Of a stretch of 21,126 bases of DNA, positions 10,901-18,592 are shown one piece after another. The notes under the pieces were generated by a model. That model ran no database searches, was not told where the DNA came from, and was given only the letters and a program-made list of their open reading frames with translations. The first letter of the stretch is position 1. The number at the start of each line of letters is the position of its first letter. Source of the DNA: a virus. The position numbers were made by a program, and so were the translations under genes. Where the stretch lies: IMG/VR virus record IMGVR_UViG_3300043395_001088, positions 1 to 21,126 of that record. One strand, given 5' to 3'.

Positions 10901-11388
10901 TTGTCCTTTGCAAACATGATCCCTTGGATCACTAGCCAAATCAAAGGCGGAACCAACAACACAACCAAGCCGACGCCAATTGCAATGTTGACCATCTCAG
11001 CCATCTTCTTGGCCTTCTTGATGGCGGCATCCCTGGCTCTGCGTCTAGCCTCTCGCTCCGCTTCTTCGCCTTCTGCAACACGCTTTTGGATGGCCTCCCA
11101 AACATCAGCACGACCAGTTTGAAAGAAGATCATCTTTAGACCTTCTTCCCACTCACGCTGTTGCATCAACTGGACTTCAATCTGGATCGCTTGAGCCAGT
11201 GAAGAACCGCCTTCTTTCTTTGCTTGCTCTAGGGCATCAGTTGCCTGTTTCTTTGCCCCAAAATATTGCCCCAACATAGGGGCAAGAGATTGCACATCGT
11301 TAACAGTCTTTTGAGCCTGTTTGATGACCTGCACAGTCTTTTGAACGGCTGCAAATGCTGAAAGGGCAAGAGTGATTGGCTCCATCAT
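10897..11388 (-). CDS. Helical protein with C-terminal membrane anchor
   Basis: The 163-residue protein starts with two Met codons (MMEPITLALSAFAAVQKTVQ). Its long central part is helical and charged, with GRADVWEAIQKRVAEGEEAE and then a run of Arg/Lys/Ala (about 108-130). The C-terminus has one membrane span at about 134-157 (NIAIGVGLVVLLVPPLIWLV) followed by MFAKDK. Proteins with this plan, starting 'mdPiT...a....vk.i' and containing 'G..dvwe', occur next to lysis genes in podoviruses. An inner-membrane spanin or lysis accessory is possible. No enzymatic motif is seen. Confidence 0.62.
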   Translation of the reverse strand: MMEPITLALSAFAAVQKTVQVIKQAQKTVNDVQSLAPMLGQYFGAKKQATDALEQAKKEGGSSLAQAIQIEVQLMQQREWEEGLKMIFFQTGRADVWEAIQKRVAEGEEAEREARRRARDAAIKKAKKMAEMVNIAIGVGLVVLLVPPLIWLVIQGIMFAKDK

Positions 11389-11597
11389 CCACCTTTAAAG
11401 TGAGAGGCGATCCAAGTAAACACACCGCCAACCATTGAGGCGATGGTCATACCCATCCAGAAACCACCTTTGCCCTTGTTTGCCAGTGCTAGAAGTTCCT
11501 CCAGTTGGCGTTCCATCTTGTCGACCTTCTTGTCCATTTCTTGGACTTTTTGCCAGAGGACACCATATTTGACAAGATCAATTTCGTTCGACTCCAT
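11385..11597 (-). CDS. Coiled-coil plus single-span membrane protein (holin/XhlA-like)
   Basis: The start is ATG 11597 (GAGG six bases upstream; the frame to 11609 begins with TTG), giving 70 residues. MESNEIDLVKYGVLWQKVQE leads into a coiled coil KKVDKMERQLEELLALANKG, then one membrane helix (about 50-65, FWMGMTIASMVGGVFTWIA) and SHFKGG. This coil-plus-anchor layout resembles XhlA or small phage holins. It overlaps the next upstream gene by 20 bases. Its location in the lysis block supports a membrane-disruption or spanin-like role, which is inferred. Confidence 0.65.
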   Translation of the reverse strand: MESNEIDLVKYGVLWQKVQEMDKKVDKMERQLEELLALANKGKGGFWMGMTIASMVGGVFTWIASHFKGG

Positions 11598-11799
11598 CTT
11601 CACCCTCAAGAGATTTCTTGAGCATACTCATGAAGGCATCACGACCAACGCTTAGTTGTTGACGCTGAAAATCAACGCTTGCAATCTTTCGATCAAGGTC
11701 AATCAAGTGATCTAGCATCAACTTCTGCTCTTGGGTCATGCTCTCAATGTCATGCTCTACGCCATCAATATTCACGATTTGGGGCTGTTTGTTTGCCAT
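11578..11799 (-). CDS. Small DUF6447-like protein
   Basis: ATG 11799 (MANKQPQIVNIDGVEHDIES) gives 73 residues; the longer frame adds an unlikely N-terminus. The protein has a short beta start (QIVNIDGVEHDIESMTQEQK) and then a helix LDHLIDLDRKIASVDFQRQQ followed by LSVGRDAFMSMLKKSLEG. This 'v.idGke..l..ls...k.....i...d.ki......l.v...ar..y...L' plan resembles the DUF6447 family of small phage proteins found between tail fibre and lysis genes. No function is known. Confidence 0.65.
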   Translation of the reverse strand: MANKQPQIVNIDGVEHDIESMTQEQKLMLDHLIDLDRKIASVDFQRQQLSVGRDAFMSMLKKSLEGEDGVERN

Positions 11800-11844
11800 C
11801 TCGTTCTCTCTGTGAGCCACCATCAAAGGCTGGTGGATTGCCTG

Positions 11845-12075
11845 TTAAACAGATGCTTGGCGCAAAGGCTCAAGATTCTCATTCGTCCAGAAGGTCTTGG
11901 CAAGTATAATCTTCAGGTGCTCTTTGTTACGAGCAACAGTATCAGCCCACTCAGCATCGTCCATTTGCTCAGGTTTGCCAGCGTTTAAGAGGTTGACGCT
12001 GTCCATAGCCGCCGAGTAATGGCGAGCCACTTCTTCAGCGGACGGGGTTTCCACAGGGGTTGCGACTTCAGTCAT
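11845..12075 (-). CDS. Small acidic protein downstream of the tail fibre gene
   Basis: ATG 12075 with AAGGAG about eight bases upstream gives 76 residues (MTEVATPVETPSAEEVARHY). It is helical and acidic, with DDAEWADTVARNKEHLKIIL at about 40-59, and ends AKTFWTNENLEPLRQASV. Proteins of the pattern 'w...v.rNv.HLei...kdfWt.edl.pl..a' commonly follow tail fibre genes in phages, and may act in fibre assembly. That role is not shown here. It begins two bases after the fibre gene's stop. Confidence 0.68.
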   Translation of the reverse strand: MTEVATPVETPSAEEVARHYSAAMDSVNLLNAGKPEQMDDAEWADTVARNKEHLKIILAKTFWTNENLEPLRQASV

Positions 12076-12077
12076 TT

Positions 12078-13946
12078 TCAGGCTCCTTTGAGTTGAGATT
12101 TGAGGCTGTCCACCTCGGCAGATAGTTGTTTGACAGCGTTGACCAGATACCAAGTCAAGTTGTCAGGGTCAACTGACAAAACGCCAGTCGATTCTTGCTT
12201 CACGCAGTCAGGCAAGACCTGTTGCAGTTCTTGAGCAATCACGCCCAGTTGAACACCTGATTTTTTGACGGCATCAATAGGCTTGAGTTCTGCATCTACT
12301 TCCTCGGGCAAACGATACTCAAAGTTTCGCACCCGAATGGCGTTGATTTTCACAAGACCATCATTGTTGTCAACGATGTTTTTCTTCAGGCGTTGGTCAG
12401 ATGTGGTAGACCAAGAGGCTGAGTTGTTGCCTTGGTAAATACCGCCATAAGTAGAGCCGTTGTACGCAACGATAAATCCAGTATTAGAGCCTTTACCTGT
12501 GGTGTTTGGCGTTCCAATTACCAGTTCATTTGTATCTGTTGCCGCATTGGGCTGTGCGTTTGAGCCAATAAATACACCATTAGTGCCACTTGTAAGGTTA
12601 CTTCCAGCGGTATAACCTAAAGCGGTACTCCCTTGTGCGCCGCCTGTATTGTTATAAAGAGCCTGATAACCAACTGCTGTGTGGTTTGAGCCGGTGGTGT
12701 TGGAGGTCAAGGCTTGCATACCAACTGCGGTGTTGCCATTGGCGGTGGTGTTGGCTTCAAGTGCTGACCGACCAACTGCCACATTGTTAGAACCAGTAGT
12801 ATTTGCGTATAAAGCATATAAACCAAGAGCAGAGTTAGCATTACCAGTCGTGTTAAATCTTAAGGATGTATTACCAATCGCAGTATTTTCTACGCCTGTG
12901 GTGTTTGCATAACCAGCCAAAGAACCAAATGCAGTAATTGTTCCAGTCGTGTTGCTATATCCAGCCTGATAACCCACTGCTGTGTTGGTGGAGCCAGTGG
13001 TGTTTGAATAAAGCGCAGTTCTTCCTACAGCGGTGTTTTGATTTCCAGTTGTTGTGGCTTGCAATACTCTATTGCCAATAGCCGTATTGCTGTCACCTGT
13101 TGCAACATTTAGAGCGAGATAACCAACAGCGGTGTTTACATTACCGACAGAGTTTGTATAAAGCGCGCCGCCTCCAACGGCCACATTTTCTGCGCCTGTT
13201 GTTCCGCTGTAAGAAGCCTGATAACCAACAGCCGTGTTGTTAGAGGCGGTGGTGTTAGAGGCAAGGGCTTGGCGACCAATTGCTATGTTTTTTGTTCCAG
13301 TAGTATTTGACGCTAAAGGAGCATAACTTCCGATTGCCGTGTTGTCATCGCCCGTTGTATTTGCTACAAGTGCATTTGAGCCAACGGCTAAATTTGACCC
13401 TGCCGTTGCTACAAGCAATGCGTTATAACCAATTGCAGTTGTGTTGTTATTTGAAGCAGTACCAGCCGCCAACGCACTCGCACCCACCGCAGTGTTGGTG
13501 GACACAGCACCTGCGCCACGCCCCACAGTGATGCCATTAACACCCAACTGTGCGCCATCAAAGGTAAGCACAGAGCCACTTGTAGCCACCTTAGAGCCGT
13601 TGAGATACAGAACCCCGTTGGCAGTGCCAGCAGACAGAGTAGGGTTCACATTCGCAAAGGTAGCCGTTCCGTTGATCGTGACAGTATCACCAGAAGCATC
13701 ACCCAAAGTTGTGTTACCAGTAGACGATAGAGTTGTGAAAGCACCAGCCGCAGCCGTGGTCGTTCCAACAGGGCCATTGAAGGAGTCACCCTTAGTCCCC
13801 GCTTGGAAGTCCTTGAGTTCTGCCATCAACTCACGAATGGCATCGTTGATATTGCTAGGAGCGCATCCTTCAGCAATGTTGATGCTGTTAATGTCCGTGT
13901 TGCTGTTAGCGGTTGCGCTAAATTCGCTGATCTTTGTTTTTGCCAT
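12078..13946 (-). CDS. Tail fibre with YadA-like repeats and S74 intramolecular chaperone
   Basis: The 622-residue protein starts MAKTKISEFSATANSNTDIN; residues 1-50 (with AIRELMAELKDFQ) form a virion-attachment domain common to phage fibres. About 147-462 is a run of some 14 imperfect ~22-residue repeats of the NTAVGYQAL...NTTG type, the left-handed beta-roll of YadA head domains, so the fibre is probably a trimer. The C-terminus is a Peptidase_S74 chaperone starting at SDQRLKKNI; S516 is the expected self-cleavage serine, with GVIAQELQQVLPD downstream. The chaperone cuts itself off after trimer folding. This is the likely host-receptor binding protein. Confidence 0.92.
   Translation of the reverse strand: MAKTKISEFSATANSNTDINSINIAEGCAPSNINDAIRELMAELKDFQAGTKGDSFNGPVGTTTAAAGAFTTLSSTGNTTLGDASGDTVTINGTATFANVNPTLSAGTANGVLYLNGSKVATSGSVLTFDGAQLGVNGITVGRGAGAVSTNTAVGASALAAGTASNNNTTAIGYNALLVATAGSNLAVGSNALVANTTGDDNTAIGSYAPLASNTTGTKNIAIGRQALASNTTASNNTAVGYQASYSGTTGAENVAVGGGALYTNSVGNVNTAVGYLALNVATGDSNTAIGNRVLQATTTGNQNTAVGRTALYSNTTGSTNTAVGYQAGYSNTTGTITAFGSLAGYANTTGVENTAIGNTSLRFNTTGNANSALGLYALYANTTGSNNVAVGRSALEANTTANGNTAVGMQALTSNTTGSNHTAVGYQALYNNTGGAQGSTALGYTAGSNLTSGTNGVFIGSNAQPNAATDTNELVIGTPNTTGKGSNTGFIVAYNGSTYGGIYQGNNSASWSTTSDQRLKKNIVDNNDGLVKINAIRVRNFEYRLPEEVDAELKPIDAVKKSGVQLGVIAQELQQVLPDCVKQESTGVLSVDPDNLTWYLVNAVKQLSAEVDSLKSQLKGA
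12561..13508 (-). repeat. Degenerate 66-base coding repeats in the tail fibre
   Basis: About 14 consecutive units, most near 22 codons, encode NTAVG/NTAIG...ALxxNTTG repeats (residues 147-462). The DNA copies share words such as GCGGTGTT and CCAGTxGTGTT, but each is diverged. The repeat length can change by recombination, which would alter fibre length. Confidence 0.85.
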
Positions 13947-13958
13947 CGAAATGCCCCT

Positions 13959-15545
13959 TTACTGTTTCATTTGCTCTGCCTGATAAAGCAGATTGAACAT
14001 TGTTGGATAGTCTAATTCAGGAATCACATTTTCGACACCTAAAAGACCACGCCTTGCTTGACCTGCTCTGTATGCCGCTTCTCCAACTAAACGAGGAGAT
14101 GACATGGCAGCACCTGTTAATGCCGCTGGAGCACCACCAACAGAAAACAATCCAATTCCACCTATTGGAGCAGTTGCTCTCTGGATACCTCTCGGAGTCC
14201 ACTCAGACAACGCTTGTCCAGCCAATGCTGGCATCATTTCACGACCACCTTGTTGCTCAAGTTGTTCAGCAAGTTTTAAACGCTGACCATAATTGGTGTT
14301 TGCGTTATTCCGCATCAATGATTGCAACTTACGCATCGCTGTATCAGCAGATGCTTTGTCGCCTAAAGACAACGCTCTTTCAATCTCTCTGATCTGTTCA
14401 GTAGAGTCTGTGTAAGCCTTCATCGTCTTTGCATAAGTAGGTGCTTGCTTGTTAATCTCGGTTTTGATCGAGTTGTAAACACCCTTGATGACAGTATCAG
14501 AAACAGTCCGTGGCTGAACACCCTCAAGAATTTGACCAACACTTTGCTTCAAAGCATCAATGCCTTCAGGCGTGTGGTATTCAGCAGGGTCTAATTTCTT
14601 CCACTCATCAATAATGTCTTTTGCTTGCTGAAGCGTATTAGCCGCATCTTTATTCTTGACTTGACCCTTAAAAGAAACCTTATCAAACTCGTTTTGCAAG
14701 GCTTTATCAATACCAGCAAAGTCAATTACAGTCTTATCGCCTTTGATGTTTTGAATGTTTTTTCTGTAAGCATTGCCTCGATCAATACGCAATTGCTCAA
14801 GGTTTTGTTTAGCAGTATTAAGAACTTCCATCGGATCGGCTTGACCACGCAAATTTGTAGTGAACTGGCGACCAACATCACCACCTTCAGCACCAGCCCT
14901 AAAAGCCTGTTTAACCGCATCAGTTCCTGCGCCAGTAGTCATGCCAAGGACATTAGATGCGCCAGTTCCTAGAGCCTTTGTTCCAGTCGTAACGCTTCTT
15001 GCAGTCAATGCCAACGGATCAACCATTGAAGATGCTTGGGATAACTTAGCAGAAATTGCTGGTGCTTTGGTTGTTGCCATTGCACCACCAGTTAAAACTG
15101 TAGAAACATCAGCAAGGAAAGATGCAGGGTCATTAGCAATTACTTTCTTAACCCCTTCAACAGAGCCATATCGGTCAAGATACATCTGACCAACCATGTT
15201 TGCCGCTTCTCTGGATGCTTTATCTTCACCGATAGCCTGGACAAGTCGTTCAGGGAGGATGTTCTGCAAAGTGCCAGCCATCACATCTAAAACCGCTTTA
15301 CCAGTCTGCACTGGAGAAGAAATGGCATTGATGATGTCGCCAAGCATATTGCCAACAGAAGGAACAAAGTTGGTTATTGCTCCTTTTGCAACTTGTCCAG
15401 CAGTCAATGGTTGCGCTTGTTTTTGTTCAGTTTGAGGCTGAAGAATCTTTGCAGCCATGCCTTTTCCAAACTTCTCATCAAAGAAGTTCGCCGTATCAGG
15501 ATTTGCAAGCAAAAAATCAATTGCTTGTTGTGAAGGTTCAGCCAT
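13959..15545 (-). CDS. Large internal virion (ejection) protein
   Basis: The 528-residue protein starts MAEPSQQAIDFLLANPDTAN. It has an Ala/Gly-rich hydrophobic section (about 45-200, with GGAMATTKAPAISAK and MTTGAGTDAVKQAF), a helical, Gln/Lys/Asp-rich middle (about 210-420), and a Gly/Ala/Pro-rich C-terminal region (GIGLFSVGGAPAALTGAAM). Such long helical proteins with glycine-rich amphipathic stretches, placed after the tail/stabilisation gene, are typical ejection proteins of short-tailed phages that form a channel through the cell envelope. No enzymatic domain is evident. It lies two bases after the 449-residue gene. Confidence 0.7.
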   Translation of the reverse strand: MAEPSQQAIDFLLANPDTANFFDEKFGKGMAAKILQPQTEQKQAQPLTAGQVAKGAITNFVPSVGNMLGDIINAISSPVQTGKAVLDVMAGTLQNILPERLVQAIGEDKASREAANMVGQMYLDRYGSVEGVKKVIANDPASFLADVSTVLTGGAMATTKAPAISAKLSQASSMVDPLALTARSVTTGTKALGTGASNVLGMTTGAGTDAVKQAFRAGAEGGDVGRQFTTNLRGQADPMEVLNTAKQNLEQLRIDRGNAYRKNIQNIKGDKTVIDFAGIDKALQNEFDKVSFKGQVKNKDAANTLQQAKDIIDEWKKLDPAEYHTPEGIDALKQSVGQILEGVQPRTVSDTVIKGVYNSIKTEINKQAPTYAKTMKAYTDSTEQIREIERALSLGDKASADTAMRKLQSLMRNNANTNYGQRLKLAEQLEQQGGREMMPALAGQALSEWTPRGIQRATAPIGGIGLFSVGGAPAALTGAAMSSPRLVGEAAYRAGQARRGLLGVENVIPELDYPTMFNLLYQAEQMKQ

Positions 15546-15547
15546 GT

Positions 15548-16897
15548 TTACATTCCTTCATACGGATTTTCATTGAACTTAAATCCACGCAAACTTTTGT
15601 TGTTTTGGAAATAGTAACTCTCTGCTTGATTGGCGTAACGGCTTGCCTTGTTAGACAAATCTTGAATGTCTTTCAATGCTTGACGCTTAGACTCAATTGT
15701 TTTTCTTGGGTTAGCCAAATCACCAACCGCAGCATCGTATCGTGCCGCATCCCGATCAGAAGTTGGGCCAGAGAACTTAGGAGCATTAACAGCCAATTGG
15801 TTAGACAATCGAGCAAGTTGATCATTTGCCTCTTTTGCTTGAGTTGACAATCCAACTGCACCAGCAAGTCCTTTGATTCCTGCTTCGACCACGCCACCAT
15901 AGGCTTGCTCAAGCAAAGGCGCTGCTCGTTTTGCAATGTCAGCGTTAGTGCTAGCCTTCTTAGCCTCATCTTTAAACTCTTGAACTTGATCAAACTCTTT
16001 CTTCTGAGAGTAAGAAAATTGTTCAGGCTTGTTGGCTTCTGCTTGTTGTCTGAGTTGAGCAAGTTGCGCTTGAATTTGTTGATTTCCAAGAGCAATCGCT
16101 TGACTTCCTTGAGCAATCTGCAAAGACTGCGCCAATTGTTGCTGACGGAAATCAGCGTTTTCTTTACTAGTTGCGGCTCTAGTAAGAGCATCTCCAATTT
16201 GACGCACACGCTCATCAACTTTATCAGGCTCAATTAAACCATGTCGATAACTATTTGCGTATTGATTGGCAACTGCACGAATGTTCGCAGGAATCGTCTG
16301 ATCATTCGTGAAAATTGCAAAAGGATTATCTTGTTGTTGACCTGCACCAACAAATCCAGCCTTTCGCAAATCAGGAACTAACTTTGCAAAAGTTGACAAT
16401 GCTTCAAGAGGATTGCTTGACTGAGCCGCTAATGCTTGAAGTTTATTCAAGTCAACATTTACTTGTTTTTGTGCAGGAACAACTTGCGCCCCTGGCATCA
16501 AGTTACCTTCCTCATCACGAATGACTTGAGCAGGTTGACCAAACATGGTTTGTTGCTCTGGAGTTTGCGTAACATTGAAAATCTGCGGGAACATGGTTCG
16601 CATACGCTCTGCTTCTTGCGTTTTGCGTAGCATTTCATTGATCTGCAAACCAGCCAATCTTTCACCAACACCTTCACGCAAAGCATTCTTATAGGCTTGC
16701 TGACCCATCTGCAAACCACGAGCGATAGCCAATGCGCCACCGCCAGGAGTTGCACTTGGCGCACCCGCTTGAAGTAACCCTAGAGCAGCGGCTTGCAACG
16801 CTTGTTGATTTGCGTCTTGCCGATAACGATTCAAATCGTCACCAAGCAAACCTGTCAGATAGTCAGGAGTCGTTCCGAAAAAGTCTAGAAGTGCCAT
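15548..16897 (-). CDS. Internal virion (ejection) protein, Gln-rich coiled coil
   Basis: I start at ATG 16897 (MALLDFFGTTPDYLTGLLGD), giving 449 residues; the frame to 16948 overlaps the previous gene. N-terminal residues 20-75 are Ala/Gly/Gln-rich (QQALQAAALGLLQAGAPSAT). Residues about 250-310 form a Gln/Ala coiled coil (QQLAQSLQIAQGSQAIAL, QAQLAQLRQQAEANK), and the C-terminus is charged and Asn/Tyr-rich (SYYFQNNKSLRGF). 'MaLLdfFG..pdyl.gLLg' starts are common in phage internal virion proteins. It probably travels with the neighbouring 283- and 528-residue proteins as an ejection set. No lysozyme or transglycosylase motif was found. Confidence 0.7.
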   Translation of the reverse strand: MALLDFFGTTPDYLTGLLGDDLNRYRQDANQQALQAAALGLLQAGAPSATPGGGALAIARGLQMGQQAYKNALREGVGERLAGLQINEMLRKTQEAERMRTMFPQIFNVTQTPEQQTMFGQPAQVIRDEEGNLMPGAQVVPAQKQVNVDLNKLQALAAQSSNPLEALSTFAKLVPDLRKAGFVGAGQQQDNPFAIFTNDQTIPANIRAVANQYANSYRHGLIEPDKVDERVRQIGDALTRAATSKENADFRQQQLAQSLQIAQGSQAIALGNQQIQAQLAQLRQQAEANKPEQFSYSQKKEFDQVQEFKDEAKKASTNADIAKRAAPLLEQAYGGVVEAGIKGLAGAVGLSTQAKEANDQLARLSNQLAVNAPKFSGPTSDRDAARYDAAVGDLANPRKTIESKRQALKDIQDLSNKASRYANQAESYYFQNNKSLRGFKFNENPYEGM

Positions 16898-16898
16898 T

Positions 16899-17750
16899 TC
16901 AGCCCCCGAACAAACTGCCAAAGAATTGATTGATACCGCCAGAACCACCAGTGCCTAGTCGATCAATGCCACCCAACAGGCTCACACCAAGCAAACCAGT
17001 TCCAAGTGCGTTTGCCATCGGATTCGTGTAATAAGGCGTTTGAGTAGTCGTAGAGCGACCAGCAGGGAATCCATAAACCATGTTGAGATAGTTTGTAAGA
17101 TTCGCTTGCGGTTGGTTCTGCATAAAGTTGAATCGATTTACATCCGACTGCAAAGCCTGTTGCAGATAACCTTCACGAGCCTGACCAGCACCCAACAGAT
17201 TCTGAATGTCACCATAGTCAGCCATTGCCATGCTAGGGGCAAGTGCAGTGGCTCGCTCTTGTGCGGCTCGTTCTTGAGCGTAGTTCTGATAAGCCAATTG
17301 ACCAGCAGTGTTAGCGAGTTGATTGGCAAAGGTATTAGCCAACTGACCCTGCAATCCAGCCATTGCACCAGAGCCGTAACGACCAGCCCTAGACGCTTGC
17401 GAGGCTAGATTAGCCGTTCCAGTTTGAAAGGCTTGCTGTGCCGCTTGTGCCGCAGGTTGGAAAGCACCTTGAAAGAAAGGATTGCCACCAAGGAACTGAC
17501 CACCAATCGTTTGACCGAGTTGCTGTTGTGCCGCACCCAACAACGGAGAACCTTGCATGGCTCGTTGCTCAAGTGCTTGCAGTCCTGCTTGAGTCGTTTC
17601 GCTCGGAGCGACATAGGTCTGACCAGGGTAGTATTGCGGGCCACCACCTTGATATAGTCGTTGAGCCTCTTGCAAGCCAAATGTCAGATACGGCTGAATC
17701 GCAGGATCAATTTGGGTCGTTTGTGTGGATGTTTGAATACCAGTTGCCAT
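16899..17750 (-). CDS. Ala/Gln-rich virion protein (ejection or tail-hub type)
   Basis: ATG 17750 (MATGIQTSTQTTQIDPAIQP) with AAAGGA upstream gives 283 residues. It is unusually rich in Ala, Gln and Gly: QAGLQALEQRAMQGSPLLGA, AFQPAAQAAQQAFQTGTANL, QASRAGRYGSGAMAG. The C-terminus turns Gly-rich and hydrophobic (ANALGTGLLGVSLLGGIDRL). Family members I recall start 'i.p...g.l..a..ly..g...y.g.tyv....t..g' and sit between tail and ejection genes of podoviruses. It most likely forms part of the internal core or DNA-delivery channel. No signal peptide or enzymatic motif. Confidence 0.7.
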   Translation of the reverse strand: MATGIQTSTQTTQIDPAIQPYLTFGLQEAQRLYQGGGPQYYPGQTYVAPSETTQAGLQALEQRAMQGSPLLGAAQQQLGQTIGGQFLGGNPFFQGAFQPAAQAAQQAFQTGTANLASQASRAGRYGSGAMAGLQGQLANTFANQLANTAGQLAYQNYAQERAAQERATALAPSMAMADYGDIQNLLGAGQAREGYLQQALQSDVNRFNFMQNQPQANLTNYLNMVYGFPAGRSTTTQTPYYTNPMANALGTGLLGVSLLGGIDRLGTGGSGGINQFFGSLFGG

Positions 17751-17772
17751 GTCAAATCCTTTCTTTAAAGGA

Positions 17773-17797
17773 CTCCATGAATGGGTCATCCACGGAG
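17773..17797 (-). promoter_or_regulatory. 11-bp intercistronic hairpin before the 283-aa virion gene
   Basis: On the minus strand CTCCGTGGATG and CATTCATGGAG pair over 11 positions (two G-U) around an ACC loop. No U-tract follows, so it is more likely an mRNA processing or stability element than a terminator. It occupies the only sizeable gap in the structural part of the late operon (17751-17809). Confidence 0.5.
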
Positions 17798-17799
17798 CA

Positions 17800-17828
17800 A
17801 TTATACGAATTAACCAACGATGATGTAA
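17800..17828 (-). promoter_or_regulatory. Possible late internal promoter with perfect -10
   Basis: TATAAT is present on the minus strand at 17805-17800, directly after the stop codon of the upstream gene. The -35 position (17828-17823, TTACAT) is poor, so this would be a weak or activator-dependent promoter for the 283-aa gene and onward. Confidence 0.35.
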
Positions 17829-18592
17829 GCATAAGTTTTGTCACTTGTTGCATTTGAATAGTGTGTTAAGGTCGCTTCACCTTTTGTCTGTGCGCTGACA
17901 TAAACATTCGTTGAAGCGGCAGGGGCTACATAGGTGGCCGTTAAGATGACACTAGGCGTAGCAGGTCGATCTGGGGTCGTTTGCGTCCCCAGATGTTCAA
18001 TCGTCACCCCAACATCAGATGCTCGCCACATCAACTGAACATAGTCATTTGCCTGTAATTCAGCAAAAAAGTTAAGCGCACCAATTAAATATGACGGATC
18101 GCCTGTGCTTTTTCGGGCTGGAATATGAAATTTAGAGTTTGAATTGGCTATGTCAGCCCCATTCTTTCTGAACCAAATATCCACATCCTGACCATCGTTT
18201 GTCGTGTTCTTAAACTGAATCGAGAACTGGAAGTTATAGATTCCGTAAGAACGAACATTGATTCGTGAAGAATTAGATACATAAACACCATTGGAATAGT
18301 CCGTGGTGTCGTAGGTAATCGCATAAGCCGTGGTCGTGTTAGCCACGGATTGATCGGTTGCGTCCTGAAATGCCCCATAAGGCGAAGAATCCTCGTAGGC
18401 GGCTTCAGAGAACGGAACTAGGACAATCTTACTGTCACCACCAATTCGCTCGTCATAGATCGTTGTAGTCGTTGCGTTGCCCGTTGCTAGCGTGACCAGA
18501 CCAGTGTTGTTGGTCTTGCCATTCATGATCCCTCGGACAATCTCAGAAATCGCCCTCGGATCGCCACCAAACGGAGGAAGTGTTCTAAACAT
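17810..18592 (-). CDS. Virion protein with jelly-roll-like C-terminal domain
   Basis: The 260-residue protein begins MFRTLPPFGGDPRAISEIVR, with GIMNGKTNNTGLVTLATG at about 21-38 and ERIGGDSKIVLVP near 49-61, an N-terminal module found in many environmental phage virion proteins. Residues about 100-260 are almost all beta strands (RINVRSYGIYNFQFSIQFKN, DVDIWFRKNGADI, DYVQLMWRASDVGVTIEH), resembling a C1q/TNF-like jelly roll, and end in SDKTYAYIIVG. It is probably a decoration or tail-associated binding protein. It overlaps the upstream stabilisation gene by one base at 18592. Confidence 0.68.
   Translation of the reverse strand: MFRTLPPFGGDPRAISEIVRGIMNGKTNNTGLVTLATGNATTTTIYDERIGGDSKIVLVPFSEAAYEDSSPYGAFQDATDQSVANTTTAYAITYDTTDYSNGVYVSNSSRINVRSYGIYNFQFSIQFKNTTNDGQDVDIWFRKNGADIANSNSKFHIPARKSTGDPSYLIGALNFFAELQANDYVQLMWRASDVGVTIEHLGTQTTPDRPATPSVILTATYVAPAASTNVYVSAQTKGEATLTHYSNATSDKTYAYIIVG

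Noticed and set aside
12561-13508. Repeated spacing considered as a CRISPR-like array
   Set aside because: Units are degenerate, in frame and encode YadA-type protein repeats; there are no unique spacers between identical repeats.
13441-13983. 180-codon plus-strand open frame antisense to the tail fibre gene
   Set aside because: The Ala/Val/Pro-rich sequence follows from the complement of the Ala/Thr/Gly-rich fibre codons; no ribosome site or domain.
15673-16233. 186-codon minus-strand frame within the Gln-rich ejection protein gene
   Set aside because: Leu/Lys/Ser-rich alternative frame of a Gln/Ala-rich coding region; composition is an artefact of the codons of the real gene.
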